A stretch of DNA of 64,000 bases from Kitasatospora sp. SUK 42 (GCF_015776785.2 NZ_LFMD02000007.1:186001-250000); one strand, 5' to 3'. Shown: positions 50,536 to 60,378, numbered from the stretch's first letter. Translations and numbers: made by a program. The notes: generated by a model from the sequence alone, not told the origin.

Positions 50536-51747
50536 ATGCGCACCGGAGACGACCGCCGGGACGCCAACGCCTCCGCCGTCCTGCGCACGGTGCTCGACCA
50601 CGGGCCGATCGCCCGCAGCCGGGTCGCCGCACTCACCGGGCTCAGCGCCTCCGCGGTGTCCCGGCAGACGGTGGACCTGGTGCGGCTCGGACTCCTGAGC
50701 GAGCGGCCCGAGCTGACGGGCGGCGGCCCCGGAGCGGTCGGCCGCCCGCAGCTCCCGCTCGACGTGGACACCGGCCGGCTCGCCGTCGCCGGGCTGCACA
50801 TCGGCCTCCCGGGCAGCACCTTCGCCCTGCTCGACCTGCGCGGCCGGGTGCTGCACCGCCGGGAGGTCTCCCACCGCGGCCGGACCGGGTTCGCCGTCCT
50901 GAAGCCGCTGCTGGAGCGCCTGCCCCGGCTGCTGGCGGCCGTCGGCGCCGGCCGTACGGTGGTCGGGCTGGGCGCGGTGACCGGCGGTTCGGTCGACCCG
51001 GACAAGGGGGTCGCGATCCGTCACGACCCGCTGGAATGGCGGGACGTGCCGCTGCGCGAACTGCTGGAGGACGCGACAGGGCTGCCCGTCCAGGTGGACA
51101 ACCACGCACGGGCGCTCACCCGGGCCGAGATCCTGTTCGGCCACCCGGCGGCGCGCCGCAGCATGGTGCAGCTGTTCGTCGGCCACGTGGTGGACGCGGC
51201 GCTGGCGGTCGCGGGCACCGTCCACCTGGGCCCGCCCTCGGCCACCGGCGACCTCGGCCACCTCCCGGTCACCGGCACCGTCACCGACCCGGAGGCGGTC
51301 AGCGAGGAACGCTGCCACTGCGGCCGGCTCGGCTGCCTCTCGGTGGCCGCCTCGGACACCACGCTGTTCGAGGCGGCCGCCGCCGAGGGCGTCACCGCTT
51401 CGGCCGACCGGTTCCAGCTGATCGCCGCCGTCCGCCGGGGCGACCCACGGGCGGAGCGGCTGGTGCGCAACCGCGCCCGGATCGTCGGCCGCGCCCTCGC
51501 GCTGCTCGCCGACGTGGTCAACCCCGACCTGCTGGTGCTCACCGAGACCTTCGCCCTGCTCGACCGCCGCCACCTCGACGTCGTCCGCGCCGAGTTCGCG
51601 CTCCGCTCGCACCTGCGGCGGGACGCCGACCTGCTGATCGCCCAGCGGCGCGGTGCCGACGTCCTGGCGGTGGCCGCCGGCGCCCCGGTGCTCGGAGAGC
51701 TGTACGCCCGACCCTTCCGTGCCCTGACGTCAACCCATCATCCGTAA
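50536..51747 (+). CDS. ROK-family transcriptional regulator
   Basis: A 403-residue NagC/Mlc-like protein. It begins with a winged helix-turn-helix (LRTVLDHGPIARSRVAALTG, then LSASAVSRQTVDLVRLGLL). The ROK body follows, with a zinc motif reduced to ERCHCGRLGCLSV and GDLGHLPV. The ATP loop DIGGTK is absent (GLHIGLPGSTFALLD in its place), so it is a regulator and not a kinase. It sits inside the sulfate-ester operon, 23 bases after the dioxygenase, and probably senses an organosulfate or sugar sulfate. ATG 50536 has GGGAG upstream. Confidence 0.9.
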   Translation: MRTGDDRRDANASAVLRTVLDHGPIARSRVAALTGLSASAVSRQTVDLVRLGLLSERPELTGGGPGAVGRPQLPLDVDTGRLAVAGLHIGLPGSTFALLDLRGRVLHRREVSHRGRTGFAVLKPLLERLPRLLAAVGAGRTVVGLGAVTGGSVDPDKGVAIRHDPLEWRDVPLRELLEDATGLPVQVDNHARALTRAEILFGHPAARRSMVQLFVGHVVDAALAVAGTVHLGPPSATGDLGHLPVTGTVTDPEAVSEERCHCGRLGCLSVAASDTTLFEAAAAEGVTASADRFQLIAAVRRGDPRAERLVRNRARIVGRALALLADVVNPDLLVLTETFALLDRRHLDVVRAEFALRSHLRRDADLLIAQRRGADVLAVAAGAPVLGELYARPFRALTSTHHP

Positions 51748-51771
51748 CGACCCACGCCCAGAAGGACCGCC

Positions 51772-53361
51772 ATGACCGCGCTGCCACGTCCCCCCGCCCC
51801 GAGCCGCCGTAACCTGCTGCGCGCGGGCCTCGCCGGTGCCGGCCTGATGACGCTCGCGGCCTGCCGGTCCGCCGTGGAGCACTCCAGGAGCGCCGCCGCC
51901 GATGTCGACGGGGCCGGCTCGCCGCGCAAGGGCGGCGTGCTGTCCGTCGCGGCCGCCATCGACATCACCCCGAGCCTGCTCTTCGCCCAGAGCGCCAACG
52001 TCCTGGTCCAGCGCCTCGTGTTCAACACCCTGACCAGGTACGACGACCGGCTCCAGCCGCAGCCCGAGCTCGCCACCTCCTGGCAGGTCGCCCCGGACGG
52101 CCTGAGCGTCACGCTCAAGCTGCGCGAGGACGTGCTGTTCCACAGCGGCCGCCGCTTCACCGCCGACGACGTCGTGTTCGCCGTCAGGAACCTGCAGAAC
52201 CCGGCCCGCTCGGCACAGTTGCGCTCCACCGCCGCCACCGTCACCGACTTCCGCAAGAACGGCGACTTCGAGCTGACCCTGGTGCTCGCCCACCCGGTCA
52301 GCAACCTCTTCGACCTGTTCGAGTTCATGATCATCCCGGACGCGGCCACCATCGAGGAGGCCGTCGCCGGCACCCGGCTGATCGGCACCGGCCCGTTCAC
52401 CCTCACCGAACGCAAACCCGGCTCCTCACTCTCCTTCGCCCGCAACGAGCGGTACTGGAACCCGGGGCGCCCGTACCTCGACGGCGTGGAGATCCGGGTC
52501 ATCCCGCAGGCCGAGTCGCTGCTGTCCTCGCTCAGGACCGGCCAGACGCACCTGTCGTACAACGTCCGGGGCAAGGACGCCGCGCTCCTCCGCGACGACC
52601 CGAAGTTCCACGTCAAGCAGTACGACACCGGCTCCGGCGCCTACTACATCGGCGTCGACGTCACCGCCGAGCACGTCAGCGACAAGCGCGTGCGCCAGGC
52701 CATCGCCTGGGCGATCGACCGCGACCGCCTCGTCCAGCAGGCCCTCGGCGGCTACGGCAGCGTCTCCTCGGTGCCCTGGCCCAAGTCCTCCCCCGCCTAC
52801 ACCGAAGTCGGCGCGACCCACTACCGGCACGACCCGGAGCGGGCCCGGGCCCTGCTCAGGGAGGCGGGCGCGGAGAACATCACCCTCCCGTTCGCCCACG
52901 CCACCGAGCCCGGCCCCACCGCGATCGCGCAGATCCTCCAGTACGACCTCAAGCAGGTCGGCATCGAGACGGTGCTCCAGCCCGCCGACTCGCCGACCAT
53001 GCAGAAGCAGCTCATCTCGCAGACCATGCCCGCCCTCTGGTCGCTCAGCCACGGCTTCGCCCAGCTGCACCCCGCCACCCTCGCGGTGAGCGCCTACCCC
53101 TTCAACGAGGCCAAGAACAGCTCGCACTTCTCCTCCCCCGCCTACACCGACATCGTGCAGCGGGCCTGGAACCGCAGTGACAGCGACAGCCCCGAGACCA
53201 AGGCCCTCTACCAGCAGATCACCGACCTGCTGCTCGACGAGGAGTTCGTGATCGACCTCGCCATCGCCGGGCTCGTCGAGGTCACGGGCAGCCGGGCCAG
53301 GGGCGTCACGCTCAACAAGTTCGGCTACCTCAACCTCGACGACGCCTACCTGACGGCCTGA
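51772..53361 (+). CDS. ABC solute-binding lipoprotein, family 5 (peptide/nickel type)
   Basis: A 529-residue SBP_bac_5 protein. The N-terminus SRRNLLRAGLAGAGLMTLAAC combines a Tat-like RR pair with the lipobox LAAC. The body shows LVFNTLTRYDDRLQPQPELATSW, RFTADDVVFAVRNL and VRQAIAWAIDRDRLVQQALGG, standard for oligopeptide-type binding proteins. In this operon the cargo is more likely an organic sulfate ester than a peptide (inference from the sulfatase and dioxygenase). It is anchored on the outer face of the membrane. Confidence 0.92.
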   Translation: MTALPRPPAPSRRNLLRAGLAGAGLMTLAACRSAVEHSRSAAADVDGAGSPRKGGVLSVAAAIDITPSLLFAQSANVLVQRLVFNTLTRYDDRLQPQPELATSWQVAPDGLSVTLKLREDVLFHSGRRFTADDVVFAVRNLQNPARSAQLRSTAATVTDFRKNGDFELTLVLAHPVSNLFDLFEFMIIPDAATIEEAVAGTRLIGTGPFTLTERKPGSSLSFARNERYWNPGRPYLDGVEIRVIPQAESLLSSLRTGQTHLSYNVRGKDAALLRDDPKFHVKQYDTGSGAYYIGVDVTAEHVSDKRVRQAIAWAIDRDRLVQQALGGYGSVSSVPWPKSSPAYTEVGATHYRHDPERARALLREAGAENITLPFAHATEPGPTAIAQILQYDLKQVGIETVLQPADSPTMQKQLISQTMPALWSLSHGFAQLHPATLAVSAYPFNEAKNSSHFSSPAYTDIVQRAWNRSDSDSPETKALYQQITDLLLDEEFVIDLAIAGLVEVTGSRARGVTLNKFGYLNLDDAYLTA

Positions 53362-53385
53362 GCGGGAAGGCCCGGAACCCCACGC

Positions 53386-54330
53386 ATGCGCACCTTCCTC
53401 CTCAAACGCCTCCCGAGCGCCCTGCTCGTCCTCCTCCTCGCCTCCTTCGCGGTCTTCCTCATCCTCCGGCTGATCCCCGGCGACCCGGCCACCTCGCTCG
53501 CCGGGCCGGACGCCTCGCCCGAGACCGTCGCGGCCATCCGCAGCCAACTCGGCCTCGACCAGCCGCTGTTCAGCCAGTACGCGGGCTGGCTCGGCCGACT
53601 GCTCAGCGGCGACATCGGGCCCAGCTACGCGATCGGCGGGCAGGTCGCCGACCTGATCGGCGACGGCCTCGGCGCGACCACCCAACTCACCCTCGGCGCC
53701 CTGCTGCTGGTGGTGCTGATCGCACTGCCGCTGGCCGTGGTCGGCGCGACCACCCGCAGCCGTCCGGTCGCCGCCGTCGTCCAGGCCGTCACCACCGGAG
53801 TGCTCGCCGTCCCGCCCTTCGTCACCGGCGTCCTCCTCGTCCTGGTCTTCGCCGTCTCGCTCGGCCTGCTCCCGGCCGGCGGGCACGAATCCCTGCTCCG
53901 GGAACCGGACCTGGCCGTGCAGTACCTGGCCATGCCCGCCGTCTGCCTGGCCCTGCCCAGCGCCGCCGTGCTCGCCCGCTACCTCAAGGACGGCATCGAG
54001 CGCGCCCTCGCCGAGGACTACGTCCGCACCGCGACCGCGCTCGGCGTCTCCCGGCGGCGGATCGTCTGGCGGCACGCCCTGCCCAATGCCCTGCCCTCGG
54101 CGATCACCGTGCTCGGGCTCCAGGTCGGCCAACTCATCGCCGGGGCCGTCCTGGTGGAGCGGATCTTCGCCTGGCCCGGCCTCGGCCAACTGATCGAGCA
54201 GGGCGTCATCCGCCGCGACTACCCCGTCGTGCAGGACCTGCTGCTGCTCGTGGTGGCGGTGTACGTCACCGTCCAACTGCTCACCGACCTGGCCTACACC
54301 TGGCTCGACCCCCGGATCCGCTGGGAGTGA
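53386..54330 (+). CDS. ABC permease, DppB type
   Basis: A 314-residue inner-membrane permease with six hydrophobic segments and the DppB-type N-terminus LKRLPSALLVLLLASFAVFLILRLIPGDPA. The loop for ATPase contact reads EDYVRTATALGVSRRRIVWRHALPNAL. It pairs with the DppC-type protein encoded 4 bases downstream. Confidence 0.94.
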   Translation: MRTFLLKRLPSALLVLLLASFAVFLILRLIPGDPATSLAGPDASPETVAAIRSQLGLDQPLFSQYAGWLGRLLSGDIGPSYAIGGQVADLIGDGLGATTQLTLGALLLVVLIALPLAVVGATTRSRPVAAVVQAVTTGVLAVPPFVTGVLLVLVFAVSLGLLPAGGHESLLREPDLAVQYLAMPAVCLALPSAAVLARYLKDGIERALAEDYVRTATALGVSRRRIVWRHALPNALPSAITVLGLQVGQLIAGAVLVERIFAWPGLGQLIEQGVIRRDYPVVQDLLLLVVAVYVTVQLLTDLAYTWLDPRIRWE

Positions 54331-54334
54331 CCCG

Positions 54335-55183
54335 ATGACCACCGCCACCCTGACGCTCAAGTCCCCGCGCGTGCGCGGACGTCACCTCTCCGGGCTGCTG
54401 ACCTGGCGCGGCCTGACCGGCCTCGCCCTGGTCGGCGCGGTCGCCCTCGCCGGGCTGCTCGCGCCGCTGCTCACCGACACCGACCCCAACGCCCAGGGCC
54501 CGCTCGCGCTGGCCGGCCCGAGCGCCGATCACCCCTTCGGCACCGACGACCTCGGCCGGGACCTGTACAGCCGGGTGCTGCACGGCATCGGCACCGACCT
54601 CACCCTGATCCTCACCGCCGTGCCGATCGGCGCCCTGCTCGGCTGCTCGGCCGCGCTGCTCGCCGCCACCTCCCGGTGGGCCGACCTCGCCGTGCAACGC
54701 GCCTTCGACCTGCTGCTCGCCTTCCCCGGGCTGATCCTCGGCCTCGCCGTCACCGCCGTGCTCGGCCCCGGCCGCTGGCCGGTGGTGATCGTCATCGCGC
54801 TCGCCGAAATCCCCGGCTTCGGACGGCAGTTGCGTGCCGGAATCCTGGTCCAGCGGGAGCGCGAGTACGCCCTCGCGGCCCGCGTCGGCGGATCCTCCCC
54901 CGCCCGGGTGCTCCTGCGGCACGTCCTGCCCAACGCCGTCGACCCGCTGGTGGTGCAGACCGCCGTCGCGCTCTCGCTCGGCGTGTTCATCGAGGGCGCG
55001 ATGAGCTTCCTCGGACTCGGCGTACGGCCCCCGGAGCCCACCCTGGGCAGCATCCTCAGCCAGTCCGTCGCCTACCTCACCACCGACCCGGCCTTCGCGG
55101 CCGCCCCGCTGGCCGCCACCACCGCACTCGTCCTCGGCTTCACCCTGATCGCCGAGGCCCTGAACCGGGGGATCCGCCGATGA
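54335..55183 (+). CDS. ABC permease, DppC type
   Basis: A 282-residue permease with the DppC hallmarks HPFGTDDLGRDLYSRVLHG and EREYALAARVGGSSPARVLLRHVLPNAVDPL. Six membrane segments are visible. Its stop overlaps the ATPase start as ATGA, so permease and ATPase are co-translated. Confidence 0.94.
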   Translation: MTTATLTLKSPRVRGRHLSGLLTWRGLTGLALVGAVALAGLLAPLLTDTDPNAQGPLALAGPSADHPFGTDDLGRDLYSRVLHGIGTDLTLILTAVPIGALLGCSAALLAATSRWADLAVQRAFDLLLAFPGLILGLAVTAVLGPGRWPVVIVIALAEIPGFGRQLRAGILVQREREYALAARVGGSSPARVLLRHVLPNAVDPLVVQTAVALSLGVFIEGAMSFLGLGVRPPEPTLGSILSQSVAYLTTDPAFAAAPLAATTALVLGFTLIAEALNRGIRR

Positions 55184-56805
55184 CCACCGTTCTCCATGTC
55201 ACCGACCTCACCGTCGACTTCGGCTCCGCCACCGCCGTCGACGGGGTCGGCTTCGAGCTGGCGGCGGGCGACACCCTGGGCATCGTCGGCGAGTCCGGCT
55301 CCGGCAAGTCCACCACCGCGCTGGCCCTGCTGCGGATGCTGCCGCCCGGCGGACGGATCAGCGCCGGGTCCGTCCGCCTCGCCGGGCAGGACCTCGCCAC
55401 CCTCCCCGAGGAGGCCCTGCGCGCCCTGCGCGGACGGCGGATCGCGATGGTCTTCCAGGACCCGATGTCCTCGCTCAACCCCGTGCTCACCATCGGCCGA
55501 CAGCTGGACGAGGCGCTGCGCGCCCACGGCACCGGCCTCCGCAAGGCCCAACGGCACGCACGTGCCGCCGAGTTGCTCGACCTGGTCGGCATCCCGGACG
55601 CGGCCGGGCGGCTGCGCGACCACCCGCACCAGTTCTCCGGCGGCCAGCGCCAGCGCATCATGATCGCCCTCGCACTGGCCCACGACGCCGAGGTGCTGGT
55701 CGCGGACGAGCCGACCACCGCCCTCGACCCGACCGTCCAACAGCAGATCCTGCGCCTGCTCACCCGGATCAACCGGGAGACCGGCACCGCGCTGGTGGTG
55801 ATCAGCCACGACCTCGGGGTGATCACCCAGACCTGCCGCCGGCTGCTGGTCATGCGCGACGGCCGGGTGGTCGAGCGGGGCGCCACCGCCGAGGTCCTCT
55901 CCAACCCGCAACACCCCTACACCCGCGAGCTGCTGGCCGCCGTACCACGCCTGGACGAACCCTCCCGGGCGGCCGCCAACAGCACACCGGGCGAACAGCC
56001 GCTGCTCACCGTCCGCGGCCTGGGCAAGACCTACGGCACGCGGCGCCGCTCCGTCACCGCGCTGCACGGAGTCGACCTCGACCTGCACCCGGGCGAGACG
56101 CTCGGCCTGGTCGGCGAGTCCGGCTCCGGCAAGTCCACCCTGGCCCGGGCCCTGGTCGGGGCGCACGCCCCCTCGGCGGGGAGCATCCGCTTCCGCGGCC
56201 AGGAGCTGGGCCGCCGGCCGCGCCGGGAGGTCCAACTGGTCTTCCAGGATCCGTACTCCTCGCTCAACCCCCGGATGACCGCCGGGCAGATCATCGCCGA
56301 ACCGCTGATCGCCCACGGCCTCGGCGACCGGGAGCGGCGCGCCGCCCGGGTCGCCGAGCTGCTGGGGCAGGTCGGCCTGGACCCGGCCACGGCCGGGCGC
56401 CACCCGCGCGCCTTCTCCGGCGGCCAGCGCCAACGCCTCGGCATCGCCCGGGCGTTGGCACCCGAGCCGAGCGTGCTGATCTGCGACGAACCGGTCTCCG
56501 CGCTGGACGTCTCGGTGCAGGCCCAGGTGATCGATCTGCTCGCCCGGCTACAGCGCGAACTCGGCCTGGCCATCCTGTTCATCGCCCACGACCTGGCCGT
56601 GGTCCGGCAGGTCAGCCACCGGATCGCCGTGATGCACGGCGGCCGGATCGTCGAGACCGGCCCGGCCGACCGCGTCGTCACCGCGCCCGAACACCCGTAC
56701 ACCGCCGAACTCCTGGCCGCCGTACCGCGGCTGGAGCCGGCCCTCGCCGGGCCCGCCGACAGCGCCCGAGCCACAGCCCTCGCCAGCAACCGGAGCACCG
56801 CATGA
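55180..56805 (+). CDS. Fused double ABC ATPase (DppD-DppF type)
   Basis: A 541-residue fusion of two ATPase domains. Domain 1 has Walker A GESGSGKST (about 34-42), signature FSGGQRQR and Walker B VLVADEPTTALDPT. Domain 2 repeats GESGSGKST (about 313-321), FSGGQRQR and VLICDEPVSALDVS. Each domain ends with the oligopeptide-type HPYT-ELLAAVPRL tail. It powers the DppB/DppC-type permeases. The start overlaps the permease stop, and its own stop overlaps the sulfatase start (ATGA). Confidence 0.95.
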   Translation: MTTVLHVTDLTVDFGSATAVDGVGFELAAGDTLGIVGESGSGKSTTALALLRMLPPGGRISAGSVRLAGQDLATLPEEALRALRGRRIAMVFQDPMSSLNPVLTIGRQLDEALRAHGTGLRKAQRHARAAELLDLVGIPDAAGRLRDHPHQFSGGQRQRIMIALALAHDAEVLVADEPTTALDPTVQQQILRLLTRINRETGTALVVISHDLGVITQTCRRLLVMRDGRVVERGATAEVLSNPQHPYTRELLAAVPRLDEPSRAAANSTPGEQPLLTVRGLGKTYGTRRRSVTALHGVDLDLHPGETLGLVGESGSGKSTLARALVGAHAPSAGSIRFRGQELGRRPRREVQLVFQDPYSSLNPRMTAGQIIAEPLIAHGLGDRERRAARVAELLGQVGLDPATAGRHPRAFSGGQRQRLGIARALAPEPSVLICDEPVSALDVSVQAQVIDLLARLQRELGLAILFIAHDLAVVRQVSHRIAVMHGGRIVETGPADRVVTAPEHPYTAELLAAVPRLEPALAGPADSARATALASNRSTA

Positions 56806-59141
56806 CCGCCGAACCCGCAGCGAACCCGCACCGCCGCGACCCGTACGCCGGCTTCCCCGGCACCGTCGGCCGCACCTTCCGCGATTCCGCCCCCGCCTGG
56901 CCGCAGCCCGTCCGCCCGCGCGAGGGCGCGCCGAACATCGTCGTCGTCCTGATCGACGACATGGGCTACAGCGACATCGGCCCGTTCGGCGCGGAGATCC
57001 CGACCCCGACCCTGGATCGCCTGGCCGCCACCGGCGTCAAGCTCGCCAACTACCACACCATGCCGCTCTGCTCCCCCGCCCGGGCGGCCCTGCTCACCGG
57101 CCTCAACCCGCACCGGGTCGGCTACTCCTTCGTCGCCAACGCCGACCCGGGCTTCCCCGGCTACGGGATGGAGGTCGCCGGGGACATCCCCACCCTCGCC
57201 GAGCTCCTGCACGACGCCGGGTACGCCACCTACGCCGTCGGCAAGTGGCACCTCACCCGCGACTCCGCCTCCAACGCCGCCGACGACCGCGCCAACTGGC
57301 CGCTGCAGAAGGGCTTCGACCAGTACTACGGCGTCCTGGAGGGCCTGACCAGCCTCTTCCACCCGCACCAACTCGTCCGCGACAACAGCCCGTTGGACAT
57401 CGACGAGTTCCCCGACGGCTACTACTACACCGACGACATCACCGACCAGGCCATCAAGATGGTCAAGTCGCTGCGCGCCCACGACGACGACAAGCCGTTC
57501 TTCCTCTACCTCGCCCACAACGCCGTGCACGGCCCGCTCCAGGCCAAGCCCGAGGACCTCGCCCGCCACCGGGGCCGCTACGACGGCGGCTGGGACGACC
57601 TGCGCCGCACCCGCTTCGCCCGCCAGCTCGCCGCCGGCCACTTCCCGCCCGGCACCGAACTGCCCGAGCGCAACTCCGAGGCCGGGTACGAGGTCGGCCC
57701 GTGGGACGAACTCACCGACGTACAGAAGAAGTTGTACGCCCGCTACATGGAGGTGTACGCGGCGATGGTCGACAACGTCGACCACAACCTCGGCCGACTC
57801 ACCGACACCCTGGCCGCACTCGGGGAACTCGACAACACCATCATCGTGTTCACCAGCGACAACGGCGGCACCGGCGAGGGCGGCGCCGAGGGCACCCGCA
57901 GCTACTTCAGCCGCTTCGTCCACCATCCGAACCTGCCCGACGACTGGAACCCGGACGTCCAGCGCGAGATCGACCTCATCGGAGGCCCGCAGAGCCTGGT
58001 CCACTACCCGCGCGGCTGGGGCATGGCCTCCAACACCCCCTTCCGCCTCTACAAGGGCCAGACCTACGCGGGCGGCGTACGCGTGCCCTTCGTGCTCTCC
58101 TGGCCGGCCGGCCTGCCACGCGCCGAGGGCGACGACGGCGTCCGCCCGCAGTACCAGTACGTCACCGACATCCTCCCCACCCTGCTCGAACTCGCCGGTG
58201 TCGAACGGCCCTCGGATCGACGCGAGCTGCCCGTCCAGGAGCTCGACGGCGTCAGCTTCGCCTCCGTCCTGCGCGACGGCGCCGCGCCCAGCACCCACCT
58301 CGCGCAGTACTGCGAGATGACCGGCAACCGCAGCTACTACCGCGACGGCTGGAAGCTGGTCACCCTGCACCGCCCCGGCACCCCGTACGACGACAGCGAG
58401 TGGGCGCTGTACGACCTGCGCACCGACCCCACCGAGATCCACGACGTCGCCGCCGAGAACCCGGGCCTGGTCAAGGAGTTGTCCGCCGAGTGGGAGGCCG
58501 CCGCCTGGCGCAACGGGGTCTTCCCGCTCGCCGACGGCAGCGGCGCCCTCGCCCTGCGCGGCCCCGGGGCCGAACGGCTGCGTCGCCCGGTCACCCTGCT
58601 GCCCGGCACCCCCGAGCTGGAGCGCTACCGCTCCTCCCGGCTGATCTCCTTCCGCTCCTTCACGATCGAGGTCGCCCTCGACCGGCACGGGAACGACGAC
58701 CGGGGCGTCCTCGTCTCGCACGGCGACCAGGGCGGCGGCTACAGCCTCTACGTCGAGGACGGCCGACTGCGCCTCGCCTACAACCAGTACGGCGAACTGC
58801 TGGAGGCCGACGGCGGCCGGCTCCCGGCGGGCGCACGGCTGGTCACCCTGGAGGCGACGGCGGTGGCCGACCTCAAGTGGGAGTTCCGGCTACTGGTCGA
58901 CGGCGTCGAGGGCGGCCGGCTCGGCCCCGTCCACCAGCTGATCGGCATGGCGCCGTTCCAGGGCATCAGCGTCGGCATCGACCGCAAGTCCCCGGTCTCC
59001 TGGCCGGTGTACGAACGCCACCGCTCCTTCCGCTACACCGGCGCGCTGCACTCCGTCACCTACCGGCCCGGCGAGCCCGCGCCGTACGACCCGGAGACGG
59101 TCGCCCGGGCGCTGCGCGAGGCGGCGGCGGCCTTCGAGTAG
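56802..59141 (+). CDS. Arylsulfatase-type sulfatase (formylglycine-dependent), cytoplasmic
   Basis: A 779-residue type I sulfatase. The metal motif is VVVLIDDMGYSDIGPFG and the activation motif LCSPARAALLTG has Cys90, the residue oxidised to formylglycine (CxPxR rule fulfilled). KWHLT and the second metal cluster FTSDNGG are present. The C-terminal 200 residues form a beta domain beyond the usual sulfatase (IEVALDRHGNDDRGVLVSHG). There is no signal peptide, so substrates must be imported first, consistent with translational coupling to the ABC ATPase gene. No formylglycine-generating enzyme gene is in the window; streptomycetes normally have one elsewhere. Confidence 0.93.
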   Translation: MTAEPAANPHRRDPYAGFPGTVGRTFRDSAPAWPQPVRPREGAPNIVVVLIDDMGYSDIGPFGAEIPTPTLDRLAATGVKLANYHTMPLCSPARAALLTGLNPHRVGYSFVANADPGFPGYGMEVAGDIPTLAELLHDAGYATYAVGKWHLTRDSASNAADDRANWPLQKGFDQYYGVLEGLTSLFHPHQLVRDNSPLDIDEFPDGYYYTDDITDQAIKMVKSLRAHDDDKPFFLYLAHNAVHGPLQAKPEDLARHRGRYDGGWDDLRRTRFARQLAAGHFPPGTELPERNSEAGYEVGPWDELTDVQKKLYARYMEVYAAMVDNVDHNLGRLTDTLAALGELDNTIIVFTSDNGGTGEGGAEGTRSYFSRFVHHPNLPDDWNPDVQREIDLIGGPQSLVHYPRGWGMASNTPFRLYKGQTYAGGVRVPFVLSWPAGLPRAEGDDGVRPQYQYVTDILPTLLELAGVERPSDRRELPVQELDGVSFASVLRDGAAPSTHLAQYCEMTGNRSYYRDGWKLVTLHRPGTPYDDSEWALYDLRTDPTEIHDVAAENPGLVKELSAEWEAAAWRNGVFPLADGSGALALRGPGAERLRRPVTLLPGTPELERYRSSRLISFRSFTIEVALDRHGNDDRGVLVSHGDQGGGYSLYVEDGRLRLAYNQYGELLEADGGRLPAGARLVTLEATAVADLKWEFRLLVDGVEGGRLGPVHQLIGMAPFQGISVGIDRKSPVSWPVYERHRSFRYTGALHSVTYRPGEPAPYDPETVARALREAAAAFE

Positions 59142-59268
59142 CGCGCGGGGCCCCGGCTCCGATCCCGGTCCCGGTTCCGGTTCCGGGAGATCACGGACCG
59201 GGGCCGCCCACCCGGGTTAGGCTCGACCGGCGCGGCGCCCGCCCGCGCGGCCGACCGAGGGGGAACGC

Positions 59269-59922
59269 GTGATCGGGGACCTGCTGCCGGACGTCGTGGT
59301 GACCGAGGTCGCGTACGACGACCCGCCCGAGGCCCGGTTGGAGCCCGCCGAGGCGGCGGTCGTCGCCGGGGCCGTCGACAAGCGCCGCCGCGAGTTCACC
59401 ACCGTCCGCCACTGCGCCCGCACCGCTCTCGCCCGCCTCGGGGTCCCCTACCGCCCGCTCGTCCCGGGCCTGCGCGGCGCGCCGAGCTGGCCGGACGGCG
59501 TGGTCGGCAGCCTCACCCACTGCGACGGCTTCCGGGCCGCCGCCGTCGCCCGGGCCGGCGACCTCGCCTCCGTCGGCATCGACGCCGAGCCCGCGCTGCC
59601 GCTGCCGGAGGGCGTCCTGGAGGTGGTCGCGCTGCCCGTCGAGCGGCAGCGGCTGGCCGCGCTGGCCGCCGCGCACCCGGGCACTCCGTGGGACCGCATC
59701 CTGTTCAGCGCCAAGGAGTCGGTGTACAAGGCCTGGTTCCCGCTCACCGGGCTGTGGCTGGACTTCGAGGAGGCCGAACTCGACCTCTCGCCCGACGGCA
59801 CCTTCGCCGCCCGGCTGCTGGTCCCCGGACCGGAGGTGGGCGGCCGCCGGCTCAAGGGCTTCGACGGCCGCTGGGCGGTCCGCGACGGCCTGCTCGCCAC
59901 CGCGATCGCCGTCTCCCCCTGA
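59269..59922 (+). CDS. 4'-phosphopantetheinyl transferase, EntD/Sfp type
   Basis: A 217-residue PPTase. The metal/CoA motif is VGIDAEP (Asp105, Glu107) and the second motif FSAKESVYKAWFP (Lys149, Glu150, Lys154). An SLTHCDGF segment matches the first conserved block (SxTH) of the EntD branch. It transfers phosphopantetheine from CoA to carrier proteins of polyketide or peptide synthases. None lies in this window, so it may serve several clusters in trans. GTG 59269 has GAGGGGG close upstream. Confidence 0.93.
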   Translation: MIGDLLPDVVVTEVAYDDPPEARLEPAEAAVVAGAVDKRRREFTTVRHCARTALARLGVPYRPLVPGLRGAPSWPDGVVGSLTHCDGFRAAAVARAGDLASVGIDAEPALPLPEGVLEVVALPVERQRLAALAAAHPGTPWDRILFSAKESVYKAWFPLTGLWLDFEEAELDLSPDGTFAARLLVPGPEVGGRRLKGFDGRWAVRDGLLATAIAVSP

Positions 59923-59953
59923 CCGGACACCGCTGCGGCATATCCTCGGACCC

Positions 59954-60337
59954 GTGACGGTGACTTATGTGATCGACGGCAACGAGATCGACACCCTGGA
60001 GGACTTCTGGGACGTGGTCGGGCGGACGATCGGCGTCGACGGCTACTTCGGCCGCAACCTCGACGCCTTCGCCGACTGCCTGAGCGGCGGCTACGCGACG
60101 GCCGAGGACGACGACTACGTCATCGAGTGGCGCCACCACGAGGTCTCCCGGCGCAGGCTCGGGTACCCGGAGACCGTCCGGCAGCTGGAGCTGCGGCTCG
60201 CCCGCGCCCACCCCACCGGCCGCGCGCAGGTCGCCACCGAGCTGGCCGCCGCCCGGGCGGGCAGGGGGCCGACGGTCTTCGACTGGCTGGTCCGCATCAT
60301 CGAGGAGCAGCGCCCGGGGGGCCTCCGGCTGGCGTAG
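59954..60337 (+). CDS. Barstar-like protein, 127 aa
   Basis: The pattern VIDGNEIDTLEDFWDVVGR, then GYFGRNLDAFADCLSGG and, further on, VFDWLVRIIEEQR is that of barstar, the inhibitor of barnase-type ribonucleases. It is cytoplasmic. No barnase-like ribonuclease gene is next to it, so it is an orphan inhibitor or guards against a toxin encoded elsewhere. GTG 59954 has no strong ribosome site. Confidence 0.88.
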   Translation: MTVTYVIDGNEIDTLEDFWDVVGRTIGVDGYFGRNLDAFADCLSGGYATAEDDDYVIEWRHHEVSRRRLGYPETVRQLELRLARAHPTGRAQVATELAAARAGRGPTVFDWLVRIIEEQRPGGLRLA

Positions 60338-60378
60338 CGCGCCGAGCGGCTCGCACGGCGGCGGCGTCGGCGTCGTAC

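Noticed and set aside
56031..58721. An 896-residue antisense frame over the ABC ATPase and sulfatase genes
   Set aside because: The sense frames carry clear Walker and sulfatase motifs; the antisense frame has none.
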